Source of the DNA: Amycolatopsis viridis | GTDB lineage: Bacteria > Actinomycetota > Actinomycetes > Mycobacteriales > Pseudonocardiaceae | Reading direction: 5' to 3' | DNA: 64,000 nucleotides | Assembly: GCF_011758765.1 (NCBI RefSeq) | Contig: NZ_JAANOU010000001.1 | Coordinates: 1,984,001 to 2,048,000, forward strand | The notes under the pieces: model-generated | Databases searched by the model: none | Seen by the model: only the letters and a program-made list of their open reading frames with translations | Told to the model about the DNA's origin: nothing | Translations under genes and position numbers: made by a program | Shown here: in pieces, positions 32,521-40,807 of the stretch | Numbering within the stretch: the first letter of the stretch is position 1 | How the letters are laid out: every line of letters begins with the position of its first letter

Positions 32521-34845
32521 ATGGCGCATCAACGGCGATCGCCCGCGCCCGGTGACGGGGCCCCGGCCCTGGAACGGCGCCGGTTCCTCGGTTATCTCCT
32601 CGCCGCGCCCACCCTGGCGGTCGCGGCGAAGCTCGGCGGTGATCTCGCCGCCCCCGCACCGGCCGGCGCCGCGATCCCCACCCTCCCCGGCCCGGCCGAC
32701 GTCCTGGACCTCGGCGACGCCCTCACGCTCGCCGCGATGCCGACCTCCGGCCTCATCGCGATCCAGGTCAACCGCGACGACACCGTGTCCTTCGCGGTGC
32801 CCCGCGCCGAGGTCGGCCAGGGCATCACGACCACGGTCGCGATGCTCATCGCCGAGGAGATGGACCTGCCGCTGAGCAAGGTCGGCGTCAACCTCGCCGA
32901 CGCCCGCCCGGAACTGGTGTTCAACCAGCTCACCGGCGGGTCGAACTCGGTGCGCTCGCTGTACAACCCGGTGCGCACCGCGGCGGCGATCGCCCGCGCC
33001 CGCCTGCTGGCCACCGCGGCCGCGCAGTGGAAGGTCGACGCTGCCACGCTCACCGCCCGCGACGGCGTCATCCGCTCCGCCTCCGGGCGGAGCGCCAGCT
33101 ACGGTTCCCTGGCCGAGGCCGCCGCCGCCGCGCGCACCGAGGAGGTTTCCGCCACCCTCAAGAAGACCTCCGAGTTCCGCATCATCGGCAAGCCCACCAC
33201 CCGCATCGACGCGCTCGACGCGGTCACCGGGCGCAAGCGCTTCACGATGGACCTCCAGGTCCCGGGCGCGAAGCCGACCATGGTCTGCCGCCCGCCGACG
33301 ATCAACGGCACGGTGCGGTCGGTCGCCAACCTCGCCGAGGTCAAGGCGATGCCCGGCGTCACCGACGTCGTCACCGTCTCCAGCGGCGTCGCCGTGCGGG
33401 CGGACACGTTCGGCCAGTGCATCGACGCGGTCCGCGCGCTCAAGGTGGACTGGGGACCGGGCACAGTGGACGGTGAGTCCGACGCGACCGTCGAGGCGAA
33501 GCTGCGGGCCGCCGCGCTGCCGCTGGCCGTGCCGCCGGTGCTGACGCAGTCGATCGACGCCGAGTTCGTGTTCGCCTTCGCCAGCAACAGCGCACTGGAG
33601 ACCAACTGCGCGATCGCCGACGTGCGGGCCGACCGGGCCGAGATCTGGTCCGGCCTCAAGTCGCCGATCGTGACGCAGGAGAAGGTCGCCGCGATGCTCG
33701 GCCTGCCGGTCCCCGCGGTCAAGGTGCACGTCGTCACCGGCGGCGGTTCGTTCGGGCGCAAGCTGTTCGGCGACGCCGCGCTGGAGGCCGCGGAGATCTC
33801 GAAGAAGATCGGCAAGCCGGTCAAGCTCATGTGGCACCGCGCCGACGACGCCCGGCACGGCCGCACCCACCCGATGTGCCTGTCCCGCGTGCGGGTCAAC
33901 CATGCCCTGGGCAACGTGGTCAGCTACGAGCAGCGGCACACCAGCGTCACCACCGACTTCGGTCACGGCCTCGGCGAGATCCTCACCGCCGTCGCGGCGA
34001 AGCTGCCGGTCGGCGACGTCGGGTTCTCCCAGACCGTGTTCATGCTGTCCACCTCGATGCCCTACAACTTCGGTGCCACCACGCAGCTGCTCAACGAGGT
34101 GCCGCTGAAGTTCCACACCGCCAGCATGCGCAACGTGTACTCGCCCAATGTGGTCTGCGCGCGCGAGCTGATCGTCGACCAGCTCGCCGCGAAGATGGGC
34201 CAGGACCCGTTGACGTTCCGGCGGAACTTCCTCAAGGACGACCGCATCCGCAAGGTCCTCGACAAGGTCGCCGAGGTCGGCAACTGGGGCCGGAAGATGC
34301 CCGCCGGCACCGCCCAGGGCATCGCGCTGCACCACGAGTACAAGAGCGTCAGCGCGGTCCTGATGGAGATCGACTGCCGGCCGGAGACCGTCAACCGCAA
34401 GATCCGCAACGGCGTCGCCGGGCCGCGCGTCACCAAGGCGGTCGCGGTCGTGGACGCCGGCCTGCCGATTAACCCGAAGGGCCTGGAGGCGCAGACGATC
34501 GGCTGCGTCAACGACGGCATCGCGCTCGCGCTCACCTCGAGCCTGCACATCGACCAGGGCCTGCCGCTGGAAGCGAGCTGGGACAACTACTTCTACACCC
34601 GGCAGTGGAACACGCCGCCGGAGATCGAGGTCGTGGTCCTGCCCGCCACCACCGGTGAGCCCGGCGGCGCGGGCGAGCTCGCGGTCGCCAGCTCGTTCGC
34701 CGCGGCCGCCTGCGCCTACGGCCGCGCGGTGGGGAAGATGCCGACGCGCTTCCCGATCAACCACGGCACGCTGAGCTTCGAGCCGAAGCCGAAGGTGCCG
34801 CCGGTGCCCGAATCGCCGGTCGACGGCCTGGCCCACACCTTCTGA
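32521..34845 (+). CDS. Tat-exported molybdenum hydroxylase large subunit, IorB-like
   Basis: A 774-residue xanthine-oxidase-family molybdopterin subunit. The N-terminus carries ERRRFLGYLLAAPTLAVAA, a twin-arginine signal, so the folded enzyme is probably exported. Two Mo-binding halves follow, with VGQGITT, GGGSFGRK and GEPGGAGELA near the C-terminus. It resembles isoquinoline 1-oxidoreductase beta and periplasmic aldehyde dehydrogenases, which lack an FAD subunit and pass electrons to a cytochrome. GGAAGGA precedes ATG 32521. Location downstream of an alcohol dehydrogenase suggests an aldehyde substrate; this is inferred. No cytochrome gene is adjacent. Confidence 0.85.
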   Translation: MAHQRRSPAPGDGAPALERRRFLGYLLAAPTLAVAAKLGGDLAAPAPAGAAIPTLPGPADVLDLGDALTLAAMPTSGLIAIQVNRDDTVSFAVPRAEVGQGITTTVAMLIAEEMDLPLSKVGVNLADARPELVFNQLTGGSNSVRSLYNPVRTAAAIARARLLATAAAQWKVDAATLTARDGVIRSASGRSASYGSLAEAAAAARTEEVSATLKKTSEFRIIGKPTTRIDALDAVTGRKRFTMDLQVPGAKPTMVCRPPTINGTVRSVANLAEVKAMPGVTDVVTVSSGVAVRADTFGQCIDAVRALKVDWGPGTVDGESDATVEAKLRAAALPLAVPPVLTQSIDAEFVFAFASNSALETNCAIADVRADRAEIWSGLKSPIVTQEKVAAMLGLPVPAVKVHVVTGGGSFGRKLFGDAALEAAEISKKIGKPVKLMWHRADDARHGRTHPMCLSRVRVNHALGNVVSYEQRHTSVTTDFGHGLGEILTAVAAKLPVGDVGFSQTVFMLSTSMPYNFGATTQLLNEVPLKFHTASMRNVYSPNVVCARELIVDQLAAKMGQDPLTFRRNFLKDDRIRKVLDKVAEVGNWGRKMPAGTAQGIALHHEYKSVSAVLMEIDCRPETVNRKIRNGVAGPRVTKAVAVVDAGLPINPKGLEAQTIGCVNDGIALALTSSLHIDQGLPLEASWDNYFYTRQWNTPPEIEVVVLPATTGEPGGAGELAVASSFAAAACAYGRAVGKMPTRFPINHGTLSFEPKPKVPPVPESPVDGLAHTF

Positions 34846-34855
34846 GGAGACTTCG

Positions 34856-35335
34856 TTGTCCCAACACACTTTCACGGTCAACGGCAAGCGGGTCACGGTC
34901 GACGCCGACGACAAGGTCCGGTTGCTCTGGGTGCTGCGTGACCTGCTCGGCATCACCGGTCCGAAGTACGGCTGCGGTATCAACGTGTGCAAGGCGTGCA
35001 CGAGCCACATCAACGGCAAGGCGTTCAACCCGTGCTCGGTGCCGGTGTCGGCGATCGGGCCGGACGACGAGATCACCACCATCGAAGGGCTGGCCGACCC
35101 GGAGACCGGCGAACTGCACCCGATGCAGCAGGCGTGGCTCGACCGGGACGTCGCGCAGTGCGGCTACTGCCAGCCCGGTCAGATCATGGCGGCCATCGCG
35201 AAGGTCAGGCAGGCCCGCGCGGAGGGGCGCGAGATCAGCGACGCCGACTTCGACGAGATCCGCAACATCTGCCGCTGCGGTACCTACTCGCGCATCCGGG
35301 AGGCGGTGCGGACCGCGGCGGCCGAGATGAAGTGA
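34856..35335 (+). CDS. 2Fe-2S subunit of the molybdenum hydroxylase, IorA-like
   Basis: A 159-residue protein with the two 2Fe-2S clusters of this family. The N-terminal plant-type cluster is GCGINVCKACTSHI with a fourth Cys in NPCSV; the C-terminal cluster is CGYCQPGQ and CRCGTY. It has no signal peptide and would be co-exported with the Tat-bearing partner. The start is TTG 34856, decided by GAGGAGA five bases upstream and by the fact that no ATG or GTG precedes the domain. The gene begins ten bases after the large-subunit stop. Confidence 0.9.
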   Translation: MSQHTFTVNGKRVTVDADDKVRLLWVLRDLLGITGPKYGCGINVCKACTSHINGKAFNPCSVPVSAIGPDDEITTIEGLADPETGELHPMQQAWLDRDVAQCGYCQPGQIMAAIAKVRQARAEGREISDADFDEIRNICRCGTYSRIREAVRTAAAEMK

Positions 35336-35354
35336 TCGTCCGCGGTTACGCCGG

Positions 35355-35390
35355 CAAAGCCCCGCATCTCTCCGCAGATGCGGGGCTTTG
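35355..35390 (+). terminator. Perfect 15-base hairpin terminator
   Basis: CAAAGCCCCGCATCT and its exact complement flank a six-base loop, 19 bases after the 2Fe-2S subunit stop. The stem ends in a T-run on the plus strand, making it the most conventional terminator of the window. Confidence 0.88.
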
Positions 35391-35468
35391 TGCTGCGGTT
35401 GCGCACAGTTGGACACTTTCGTGTTAGATGTCCACTCGCGAGCCCTCGACGAGGAGGACGGACATCTC

Positions 35469-36680
35469 ATGAGGTACACGGGCGCCGACCCCGCGGTGGC
35501 CGGCCTGGCCGGCCGCGCCCTGACGCGGTTGCCGGAGATGACCAAGGCGACCTACGAGCAGATTCTCGGGGAGATGACCGTCTACCGCGAGGAGCGGTTC
35601 GTCTCCCACGACCAGTTGTTCGCCTCCTGCCGCGACAACCTCCAGTTCCTGGTCCGCGCCCTGTCCGAGCCCGGCGCACCCGACTTGTCCCAGGCACGCG
35701 CGACCGGCCGCGACCGAGCGCTGGCCGGCGCCCCGCTGCCGGAGTTGCTGCGGGCGTTCCGGATCGGGTTCACCGAGGTGTGGCAGTGCTTCGTCGAGCT
35801 GACCACGCCCGCGCAGGACGTCGCCACGCTGGTCGCGGCGACCACCGCCATCTGGGACCTGATGGACGACTACACCGAGGACCTGACCTCGACCTACCGC
35901 GCGACCATGGCCGAGATCAGCCGGACCCGGCAGAACCGCAGGCTGGCGCTGGTGGAGGCGCTGTTCGCCGGGGGCAGCGCCACCGAGGGCACGCTGTGGG
36001 ACATCGCGCGGATGCTCGACCTGCCCCTGGAGGGCACGTTCGTCGTGGTCGCGGCGGAGGCGCCGGGGCTGGGCCAGGAGGCGTTGCCGCTGATCGAGAC
36101 CCGCTTGCGGGAGCGGCACCACGCCTCGGCCTGGCGGCTCACGCCCGAGCTGCAGATCGGGGTGGTGTCGGTGCGCGACGCGGACGGGGTGCTGGAACTG
36201 CTGCGGGACAACCCGCGCGCGCGAGTAGGGGTCAGCCCGGTGTTCGCCGGCCTCGGCGACACGGCCAGGGCGCTGCACCTGGCCCGCGTGGCGATGAACA
36301 GCCTGCCGCCCGGGACGAAGGACGTCGCGCGGTTCCAGGAGTCACCACTGGCCGGGCTCGTCGCGAGCGACCCGGAGGCGTCCGCGCAACTGGCCGGTCA
36401 GGTGCTGCGGCCGATCCTGGAGCTGCCCGGCGAGGAGGGCAACGTGCTGCTGCTGACGCTGCGCGCCTGGTTCGACTGCGGCGGGTCCACCAAGCAGATC
36501 GCCGAGCGGGTCTACTGCCACCCGAACACCGTGCGGCACCGGGTGAAGCGGATCACCGACGTGCTCGGCCGGTCGCTGACCGACCCGGCGGACATCGCGG
36601 AGCTGGGTGCGGCGCTGCGGGCGTTGTCCATGTTCGGCGACCGCGCCCGCAGAGCCGTGCGTACCGGACACCGGACCTAG
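35469..36680 (+). CDS. PucR/CdaR-family transcriptional regulator
   Basis: A 403-residue regulator. Residues 1-160 form a helical sensory domain, the middle has a degenerate GGDEF-like segment, and the C-terminal PucR helix-turn-helix reads LRAWFDCGGSTKQIAERV and YCHPNTVRHRVKRI. ATG 35469 is chosen for GAGGAGGA upstream; GTG codons further up overlap the terminator hairpin. PucR regulators usually activate catabolic genes in response to substrate. The molybdenum enzyme pair upstream is the nearest candidate target. The gene converges on and slightly overlaps the DUF4235 gene. Confidence 0.82.
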   Translation: MRYTGADPAVAGLAGRALTRLPEMTKATYEQILGEMTVYREERFVSHDQLFASCRDNLQFLVRALSEPGAPDLSQARATGRDRALAGAPLPELLRAFRIGFTEVWQCFVELTTPAQDVATLVAATTAIWDLMDDYTEDLTSTYRATMAEISRTRQNRRLALVEALFAGGSATEGTLWDIARMLDLPLEGTFVVVAAEAPGLGQEALPLIETRLRERHHASAWRLTPELQIGVVSVRDADGVLELLRDNPRARVGVSPVFAGLGDTARALHLARVAMNSLPPGTKDVARFQESPLAGLVASDPEASAQLAGQVLRPILELPGEEGNVLLLTLRAWFDCGGSTKQIAERVYCHPNTVRHRVKRITDVLGRSLTDPADIAELGAALRALSMFGDRARRAVRTGHRT

Positions 36681-36934
36681 TCGAGCTTCTTGCCGGTCGC
36701 CTTGGCGAACGCGCGCGCACCGGCGCGGTCGACCGCCGCCTTGACGCCGCCGAAGATCGCGCCCTGCAGCACCGCCGCGGTGATCACCTCGCGGGTGGAG
36801 TAGTCCGACGACGTGGCCTCCGGTGCCTCGTCCTCCCCGGTCGCGGCCCGCCAAGCCTGCTTGAACAGCATGCCGGCCAGGATCCCGCCCAGCGCGCTCA
36901 CGGCCAGGCTCAGCGGCTTGTACAGCAGTTTCAT
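36677..36934 (-). CDS. DUF4235 small membrane protein
   Basis: An 85-residue protein with two hydrophobic stretches (residues about 8-24 and 50-70) and the MLFKQAWRAATGEDEAPEA motif of the actinobacterial DUF4235 family. Function unknown. A SigB-type promoter match lies 42 bases upstream, and the family is often found among stress genes. It is antiparallel to the cold-shock gene. Confidence 0.8.
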   Translation of the reverse strand: MKLLYKPLSLAVSALGGILAGMLFKQAWRAATGEDEAPEATSSDYSTREVITAAVLQGAIFGGVKAAVDRAGARAFAKATGKKLD

Positions 36935-36975
36935 CCCGTCACCTCTCCACAGTGGACCCCCGCTCCACCGTCCGG

Positions 36976-37001
36976 GTACCCACGGTCGCCGCGGGTGACA
37001 C
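36976..37001 (-). promoter_or_regulatory. SigB/SigF-type promoter for DUF4235
   Basis: On the minus strand GTGT, 16 bases, GGGTAC fits the GNNT-N14/16-GGGTAY pattern of general-stress sigma factors of the SigB/SigF group. The GGGTACCC core is palindromic. Function inferred. Confidence 0.4.
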
Positions 37002-37071
37002 CCGGCCCGTTGTGCGAGGTCGTGGCAAGGGCGTACCTTGGCGCGATACTTCGCCGGGAGGGTGGGGGCTC

Positions 37072-37434
37072 GTGGTCAGGGGCAAGGTCGTCCGGTTCGA
37101 CGAGGTGCGCGGGTACGGTTTCGTGGCGCCGGAAGGGGGTGGTGAGGACGTCTTCATGCACGTCAACGATCTCGACGCGGACAAACGGCTGATCACGCCC
37201 GGTGTGGTCGTGGAGTTCACGGTCTCCGACGGTGAGCGCGGCCGCAAGGCGTCGGACATCCGGCTGGTCGGCCGGCCCGCCGAGGGCGAGGGCCCGCCCC
37301 CGGCGCACGACCTCCGCGAGGAGCTGACCGAAGCGCTGCTCGCCGGCGTGCCGACGCTGACCGCCGAGCAGGTGCTGAGCGTCCGCCGCGTCGTCCTCGA
37401 CGTCGTCCGCGACCACGGCTGGCTCGGCCGGTAG
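37072..37434 (+). CDS. Cold-shock-domain protein with C-terminal extension
   Basis: A 120-residue protein. Residues 1-65 are a cold-shock domain with RNP1-like GYGFVAP and RNP2-like VFMHV, where canonical Csp has GFGFI and VFVHF. A basic, helical extension of about 50 residues follows, as in the longer actinobacterial CspB-like proteins. It should bind single-stranded RNA or DNA. GTG 37072 is chosen because it places the domain at the N-terminus; a GGGAGG lies about ten bases upstream. A possible promoter is TTGTGC (37010) and TACCTT (37034) with an 18-base spacer. Confidence 0.85.
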   Translation: MVRGKVVRFDEVRGYGFVAPEGGGEDVFMHVNDLDADKRLITPGVVVEFTVSDGERGRKASDIRLVGRPAEGEGPPPAHDLREELTEALLAGVPTLTAEQVLSVRRVVLDVVRDHGWLGR

Positions 37435-37436
37435 AT

Positions 37437-37461
37437 GTTTCACCCCCCGGGCCGCGGGCAC
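37437..37461 (+). promoter_or_regulatory. SigB/SigF-type promoter, one mismatch, for the alcohol dehydrogenase
   Basis: GTTT, 15 bases, GGGCAC; the -10 differs from GGGTAC by one base. It ends 10 bases before ATG 37472, so the transcript would be nearly leaderless. Function inferred. Confidence 0.35.
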
Positions 37462-37471
37462 ACGGACGGGC

Positions 37472-38662
37472 ATGAAGGCTGTTACCTGGCACGGCAAGCG
37501 TGACGTCCGCGTGGACGACGTCCCGGACCCGCGGATCGAGGAGCCCACGGACGCGATCGTCCGCGTCACCTCGACCGGCATCTGCGGCTCCGACCTGCAC
37601 CTGTACGAGGTGCTCGGCCCGTTCCTGGACGCCGGGGACATCCTCGGCCACGAGCCGATGGGCGTCGTCGAGGAGGTCGGCCCCGGCGTGCCGAACCTCC
37701 GCCCCGGCGACCGGGTCGTGGTGCCGTTCAACATCTCCTGCGGCCACTGCTTCATGTGCGATCAGGGGCTCCAGTCGCAGTGCGAGACCACCCAGGTGAC
37801 CGGGAAGGGCAAGGGAGCCGCCCTGTTCGGCTACACCAAGCTCTACGGGCAGGTGCCCGGCGGGCAGGCCGAGTACCTGCGGGTCCCGCAGGCCCAGTAC
37901 GGCCCGGTCAAGGTGCCCGAGGGGCCGCCGGACGACCGGTTCGTCTACCTCTCCGACGTCGTGCCCACCGCGTGGCAGGCCGTCGAGTACGCCGGCATCC
38001 CCGACGGCGGCAGCGTCACGGTGTTCGGGCTCGGCCCCATCGGCCAGATGTGCTGCCGCATCGCCGCGCACCGCGGCGCCGGCACCGTGATCGGCGTCGA
38101 CCTCGTGCCCGAGCGGCTGGCGCTGGCCGAACGCCACGGGGTCACCACCATCGACGCCCGCGCGGAGAAGGACGTGCCGGGCGCGGTGCGGGAGATGACC
38201 GCGGGCCGCGGCTCCGACTCGGTGATCGACGCGGTCGGCATGGAGGCCCACGGCGCACCGCTGGGCAAACTCGCCCACCAGATGGTCGGGCTGCTGCCGG
38301 ACCAGGTCGCCGGGCCGCTGATGGAGAAGGGCGGCGTGGACCGGCTCGCGGTGCTGCACCAGGCCATCGCCACCGTGCGCCGCGGCGGCACGATCTCACT
38401 GTCCGGCGTGTACGGCGGCATGCTCGACCCGCTGCCCATGATGGACCTGTTCGACAAGCAGATCCAGCTGCGGATGGGCCAGGCCAACGTGCGGCGGTGG
38501 ATGGACGACGTGCTGCCGCTGGTGTCCGGCGACGGTGACCCGCTCGGTGTGGAGGGCCTCGCGACGCACCGGCTGCCCCTGGCGGACGCGCCCCGCGCCT
38601 ACCGCATGTTCCAGCAGAAGCAGGACGGCGCGATCAAGATCCTCCTGCAGCCGTCCGCATGA
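37472..38662 (+). CDS. Zinc-dependent alcohol dehydrogenase, formaldehyde-dehydrogenase-like
   Basis: A 396-residue medium-chain dehydrogenase. Catalytic zinc ligands lie in GICGSDLH and GHEPMG; the structural lobe is CGHCFMC-x7-C; the Rossmann motif is VFGLGPIGQMC. It resembles the glutathione-independent formaldehyde dehydrogenase/threonine dehydrogenase-like proteins seen in stress islands, not the NDMA-dependent family. Substrate unknown. It lies alone between the cold-shock gene and an SRPBCC gene and has a near-consensus SigB-type promoter. Confidence 0.85.
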   Translation: MKAVTWHGKRDVRVDDVPDPRIEEPTDAIVRVTSTGICGSDLHLYEVLGPFLDAGDILGHEPMGVVEEVGPGVPNLRPGDRVVVPFNISCGHCFMCDQGLQSQCETTQVTGKGKGAALFGYTKLYGQVPGGQAEYLRVPQAQYGPVKVPEGPPDDRFVYLSDVVPTAWQAVEYAGIPDGGSVTVFGLGPIGQMCCRIAAHRGAGTVIGVDLVPERLALAERHGVTTIDARAEKDVPGAVREMTAGRGSDSVIDAVGMEAHGAPLGKLAHQMVGLLPDQVAGPLMEKGGVDRLAVLHQAIATVRRGGTISLSGVYGGMLDPLPMMDLFDKQIQLRMGQANVRRWMDDVLPLVSGDGDPLGVEGLATHRLPLADAPRAYRMFQQKQDGAIKILLQPSA

Positions 38663-38772
38663 TCGGCCGGCCACCTGTCCCGGTTCTGGCGCGATCGGCG
38701 CTACCGGTGGACGTGTAAGCGGCCGGCCCCGAGGTACCCGGACAACGATCGGGTGAAAGGAGAAATGCCGAA

Positions 38773-39237
38773 ATGAGCACGATCACCGAATCCGTCGACG
38801 TGGACGTCGACGTGCACACCGCGTACAACCAGTGGACCCAGTTCGAGTCCTTCCCGGAGTTCATGGAGGGCGTGGAGGAGATCCGGCAGGTCGACGACAC
38901 CCACACGCACTGGGTGACCAAGATCGGTGGGGTGACCCGCGAATTCGACGCGACCATCACCGAGCAGCACCCCGACGAGCGGGTGGCGTGGCGGGCCGAC
39001 TCCGGTCCCAGCCACGCCGGGGTCATCACCTTCCACCGGCTGGGGGACAACCAGACCCGCGTCACGGCGCAAATGGACATCGACCCGGACGGGTTCGTCG
39101 AGAAGGCGGCCGACAAGCTGGGCATCCTGGACCGCCGGGTGCACGGGGACATGGAGCGGTTCAAGGCGTTCATCGAAAAGCGTGGCGGTCAGGAGACCGG
39201 CGCGTGGCGGGGTGACGTGGACCGCCCGGGCAGCTGA
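38773..39237 (+). CDS. SRPBCC cyclase-like stress protein
   Basis: A 154-residue protein opening TITESVDVDVDVHTAYNQWTQFESFPEFMEGVEEI, a pattern common to a widespread actinobacterial polyketide-cyclase-like family (often labelled coenzyme Q-binding or SRPBCC). AAAGGAG stands upstream of ATG 38773. Its stop overlaps udgX as TGATG, so the two are coupled, which suggests a shared stress condition rather than a shared reaction. Ligand unknown. Confidence 0.75.
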   Translation: MSTITESVDVDVDVHTAYNQWTQFESFPEFMEGVEEIRQVDDTHTHWVTKIGGVTREFDATITEQHPDERVAWRADSGPSHAGVITFHRLGDNQTRVTAQMDIDPDGFVEKAADKLGILDRRVHGDMERFKAFIEKRGGQETGAWRGDVDRPGS

Positions 39238-39878
39238 TGGCCACCAGTACCCGACGCGACGCCGCCGAGTTCGTGCCGGACAGCCGCTCGCTGGACCGGC
39301 TCCGCTCGGCGGCGCTGCGCTGCCAGGGGTGCGACCTCCACCGGGACGCGACGCAGACGGTGTTCGGGGACGGCCCGGCGCCGGCGAAGGTCCTGATGCT
39401 CGGGGAACAGCCGGGGGACAAGGAGGACGTCGCGGGGGAGCCCTTCGTCGGGCCCGCGGGCCGGCTGCTGGACCGGGCGCTCGACGAAGCCGGCGTCGAC
39501 CGCTCGCAGGTGTATGTGACCAACGCGGTGAAGCACTTCAAGTTCGTCCGCGGTGAGCGGGGCAAGCAGCGGATCCACAAGAAGCCGTCGCGCGGGGAGA
39601 TCGTCGCGTGCCGGCCGTGGCTGGTGGCCGAGCTCGAGGCCGTGCAGCCGTCGGTGGTGGTTCTGCTCGGGGCCACCGCCGCGTCGTCGCTGATGGGGCC
39701 GTCGTTCCGGGTGACCGCTCACCGGGGTGAGCTGCTGCCCGCGCCGGAGGAGTTCGCCGGGCGGCCGGAGCGGGTCCTGGCCACCGTGCACCCGTCCTCG
39801 GTGCTGCGGGCACCGGACCGCGACGAGGCCTACGCCGCGCTGGTGGCCGACCTGCGCTCGGTACCCGAGATGATGTGA
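39237..39878 (+). CDS. udgX: UdgX-type uracil-DNA glycosylase
   Basis: A 213-residue family-4-like uracil-DNA glycosylase. GEQPGDKEDVAGEPFVGPAG is the active-site loop region, the four iron-sulfur Cys include CQGC near residue 29 and CRPW, and VHPSSVLR is the leucine-intercalation motif. The insert GKQRIHKKPS matches the R-loop with the essential His that distinguishes UdgX; M. smegmatis UdgX has KRRIH and forms a covalent bond through that His to the abasic site after removing uracil. Here the first Arg of KRRIH is Gln. It acts in DNA repair. Confidence 0.9.
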   Translation: MATSTRRDAAEFVPDSRSLDRLRSAALRCQGCDLHRDATQTVFGDGPAPAKVLMLGEQPGDKEDVAGEPFVGPAGRLLDRALDEAGVDRSQVYVTNAVKHFKFVRGERGKQRIHKKPSRGEIVACRPWLVAELEAVQPSVVVLLGATAASSLMGPSFRVTAHRGELLPAPEEFAGRPERVLATVHPSSVLRAPDRDEAYAALVADLRSVPEMM

Positions 39879-39908
39879 CCCCGACCGCCCAACACCCCAC
39901 CCGGAGCA

Positions 39909-40050
39909 GCAAACACGCCGCCCGGACCGGCAAACACGCCGCCCGGACCGGCAAACACGCGGCGTGTTTGCCCTAGCGGGCCGCGTGTTTGCCGCTGGGC
40001 GCCGCGTGTTTGCGCTAGCGGGCGGTGTGTTGGCTGGTGCGCGCGGTGTG
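39909..40050. repeat. Periodic inverted repeats of GCAAACACGC between convergent genes
   Basis: Three exact copies of GCAAACACGC start at 39909, 39930 and 39951, exactly 21 bases apart. Three exact reverse complements start at 39962, 39983 and 40004, again 21 bases apart. Two degenerate reverse copies (GCGGTGTGTTGGC-like) follow at about 40022 and 40041. The centre, 39950-39972, is an 11-base perfect palindrome around one base. The array fills the gap between udgX and the convergent hemerythrin gene and could fold as a large cruciform or a bidirectional terminator. Confidence 0.85.
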
Positions 40051-40120
40051 TTGGCTGATGGCCGCCGGGCGGTGGGCCGTGGCCGCCGGGGGTGGGGCCG
40101 GAAACCGCTCGCGGGAATGG

Positions 40121-40153
40121 CGGAGCCCCTCGCCGGGAGGGCGAGGGGCTCCG
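40121..40153 (-). terminator. 14-base hairpin terminator of the hemerythrin gene
   Basis: CGGAGCCCCTCGCC and its exact complement enclose a five-base loop, 24 bases beyond the hemerythrin stop. It lies next to the periodic repeats and completes the 299-base convergent gap (39879-40177), in which I see no gene. Confidence 0.8.
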
Positions 40154-40177
40154 CAACGGCGAGGGGTTCCGGCAGGT

Positions 40178-40741
40178 TCAGGTGTTGCGCTTGGAGAGCC
40201 GGTCGCGGATCTTGTCGATCAGGCCGGCGCCCGGGTCGAGGATCAGGTTCAGCGGCGGGCGGTCCGGGGCGCTGGGGTGCGGGCGCGTCGGGGCCATCTT
40301 CTTGGCCCGCTCCACCTTGTCGCCCAGGTCCTGCAGTTCCTCGGCCGAGCAGGCCGCCTGCAGCTTGGGCAGCAGGTCCTGCTCCTCGTCCTCGATGTGG
40401 TGCCGGATGTCCTGCATGAGCTGCCGCATCAGCTCGTCGAAGCGCGGGTCGGTCGCCGGCACGTCCTCGAGCTGCTTCATGACCTCCTCGGCCTCGGCGT
40501 GCTCCTCCAGTTCGTGGTCGGCGAGCTGGTCGCCGTTCTCCAGGTACTTGCGGGCCGCCGGGTACATGAACTGCTCCTCGGCGACCGAGTGCCGCACCAG
40601 CTCGGCGATCACGTGGTCGGCGAGGTCGCGGCGGTGCTCGGGGGTGCCGGTGCCCGCCTCCAGCTCGGTGAAGACGCGCTCGACGTGCCGGTGGTCGGAG
40701 ATGATCACCGAGATCAGGTCCGGTTTGTCCGTGGCGGTCAT
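40178..40741 (-). CDS. Hemerythrin-like HHE-domain protein
   Basis: A 187-residue helical-bundle protein with the iron ligands spread as IISDHRHVERVF, HSVAEEQFMYP, DHELEEHAEAEEV and HHIEDEEQDLLPKL. These HxxxE and H/E positions fit a diiron hemerythrin-like site. The C-terminal 50 residues are basic and Pro-rich and end KIRDRLSKRNT. Mycobacterial relatives respond to oxidative and nitrosative stress. A good SigB-type promoter (40783-40807) supports a stress role here. Confidence 0.85.
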   Translation of the reverse strand: MTATDKPDLISVIISDHRHVERVFTELEAGTGTPEHRRDLADHVIAELVRHSVAEEQFMYPAARKYLENGDQLADHELEEHAEAEEVMKQLEDVPATDPRFDELMRQLMQDIRHHIEDEEQDLLPKLQAACSAEELQDLGDKVERAKKMAPTRPHPSAPDRPPLNLILDPGAGLIDKIRDRLSKRNT

Positions 40742-40782
40742 CGTGGCTCCGTTTCGGTCCGTTCGAAGATTCCACCCGACCG

Positions 40783-40807
40783 GTACCCACCCGATCCGGG
40801 CCTAACC
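40783..40807 (-). promoter_or_regulatory. SigB/SigF-type promoter for the hemerythrin gene
   Basis: On the minus strand GGTT, 15 bases, GGGTAC. The predicted transcript would start about 35 bases before ATG 40741, leaving space for a ribosome site (GGAGCC near the start). Function inferred. Confidence 0.5.

Noticed and set aside
39909-40050. CRISPR array
   Set aside because: Units are about 10 bases, half are inverted, spacers are short and largely repeated, and no cas gene is present.
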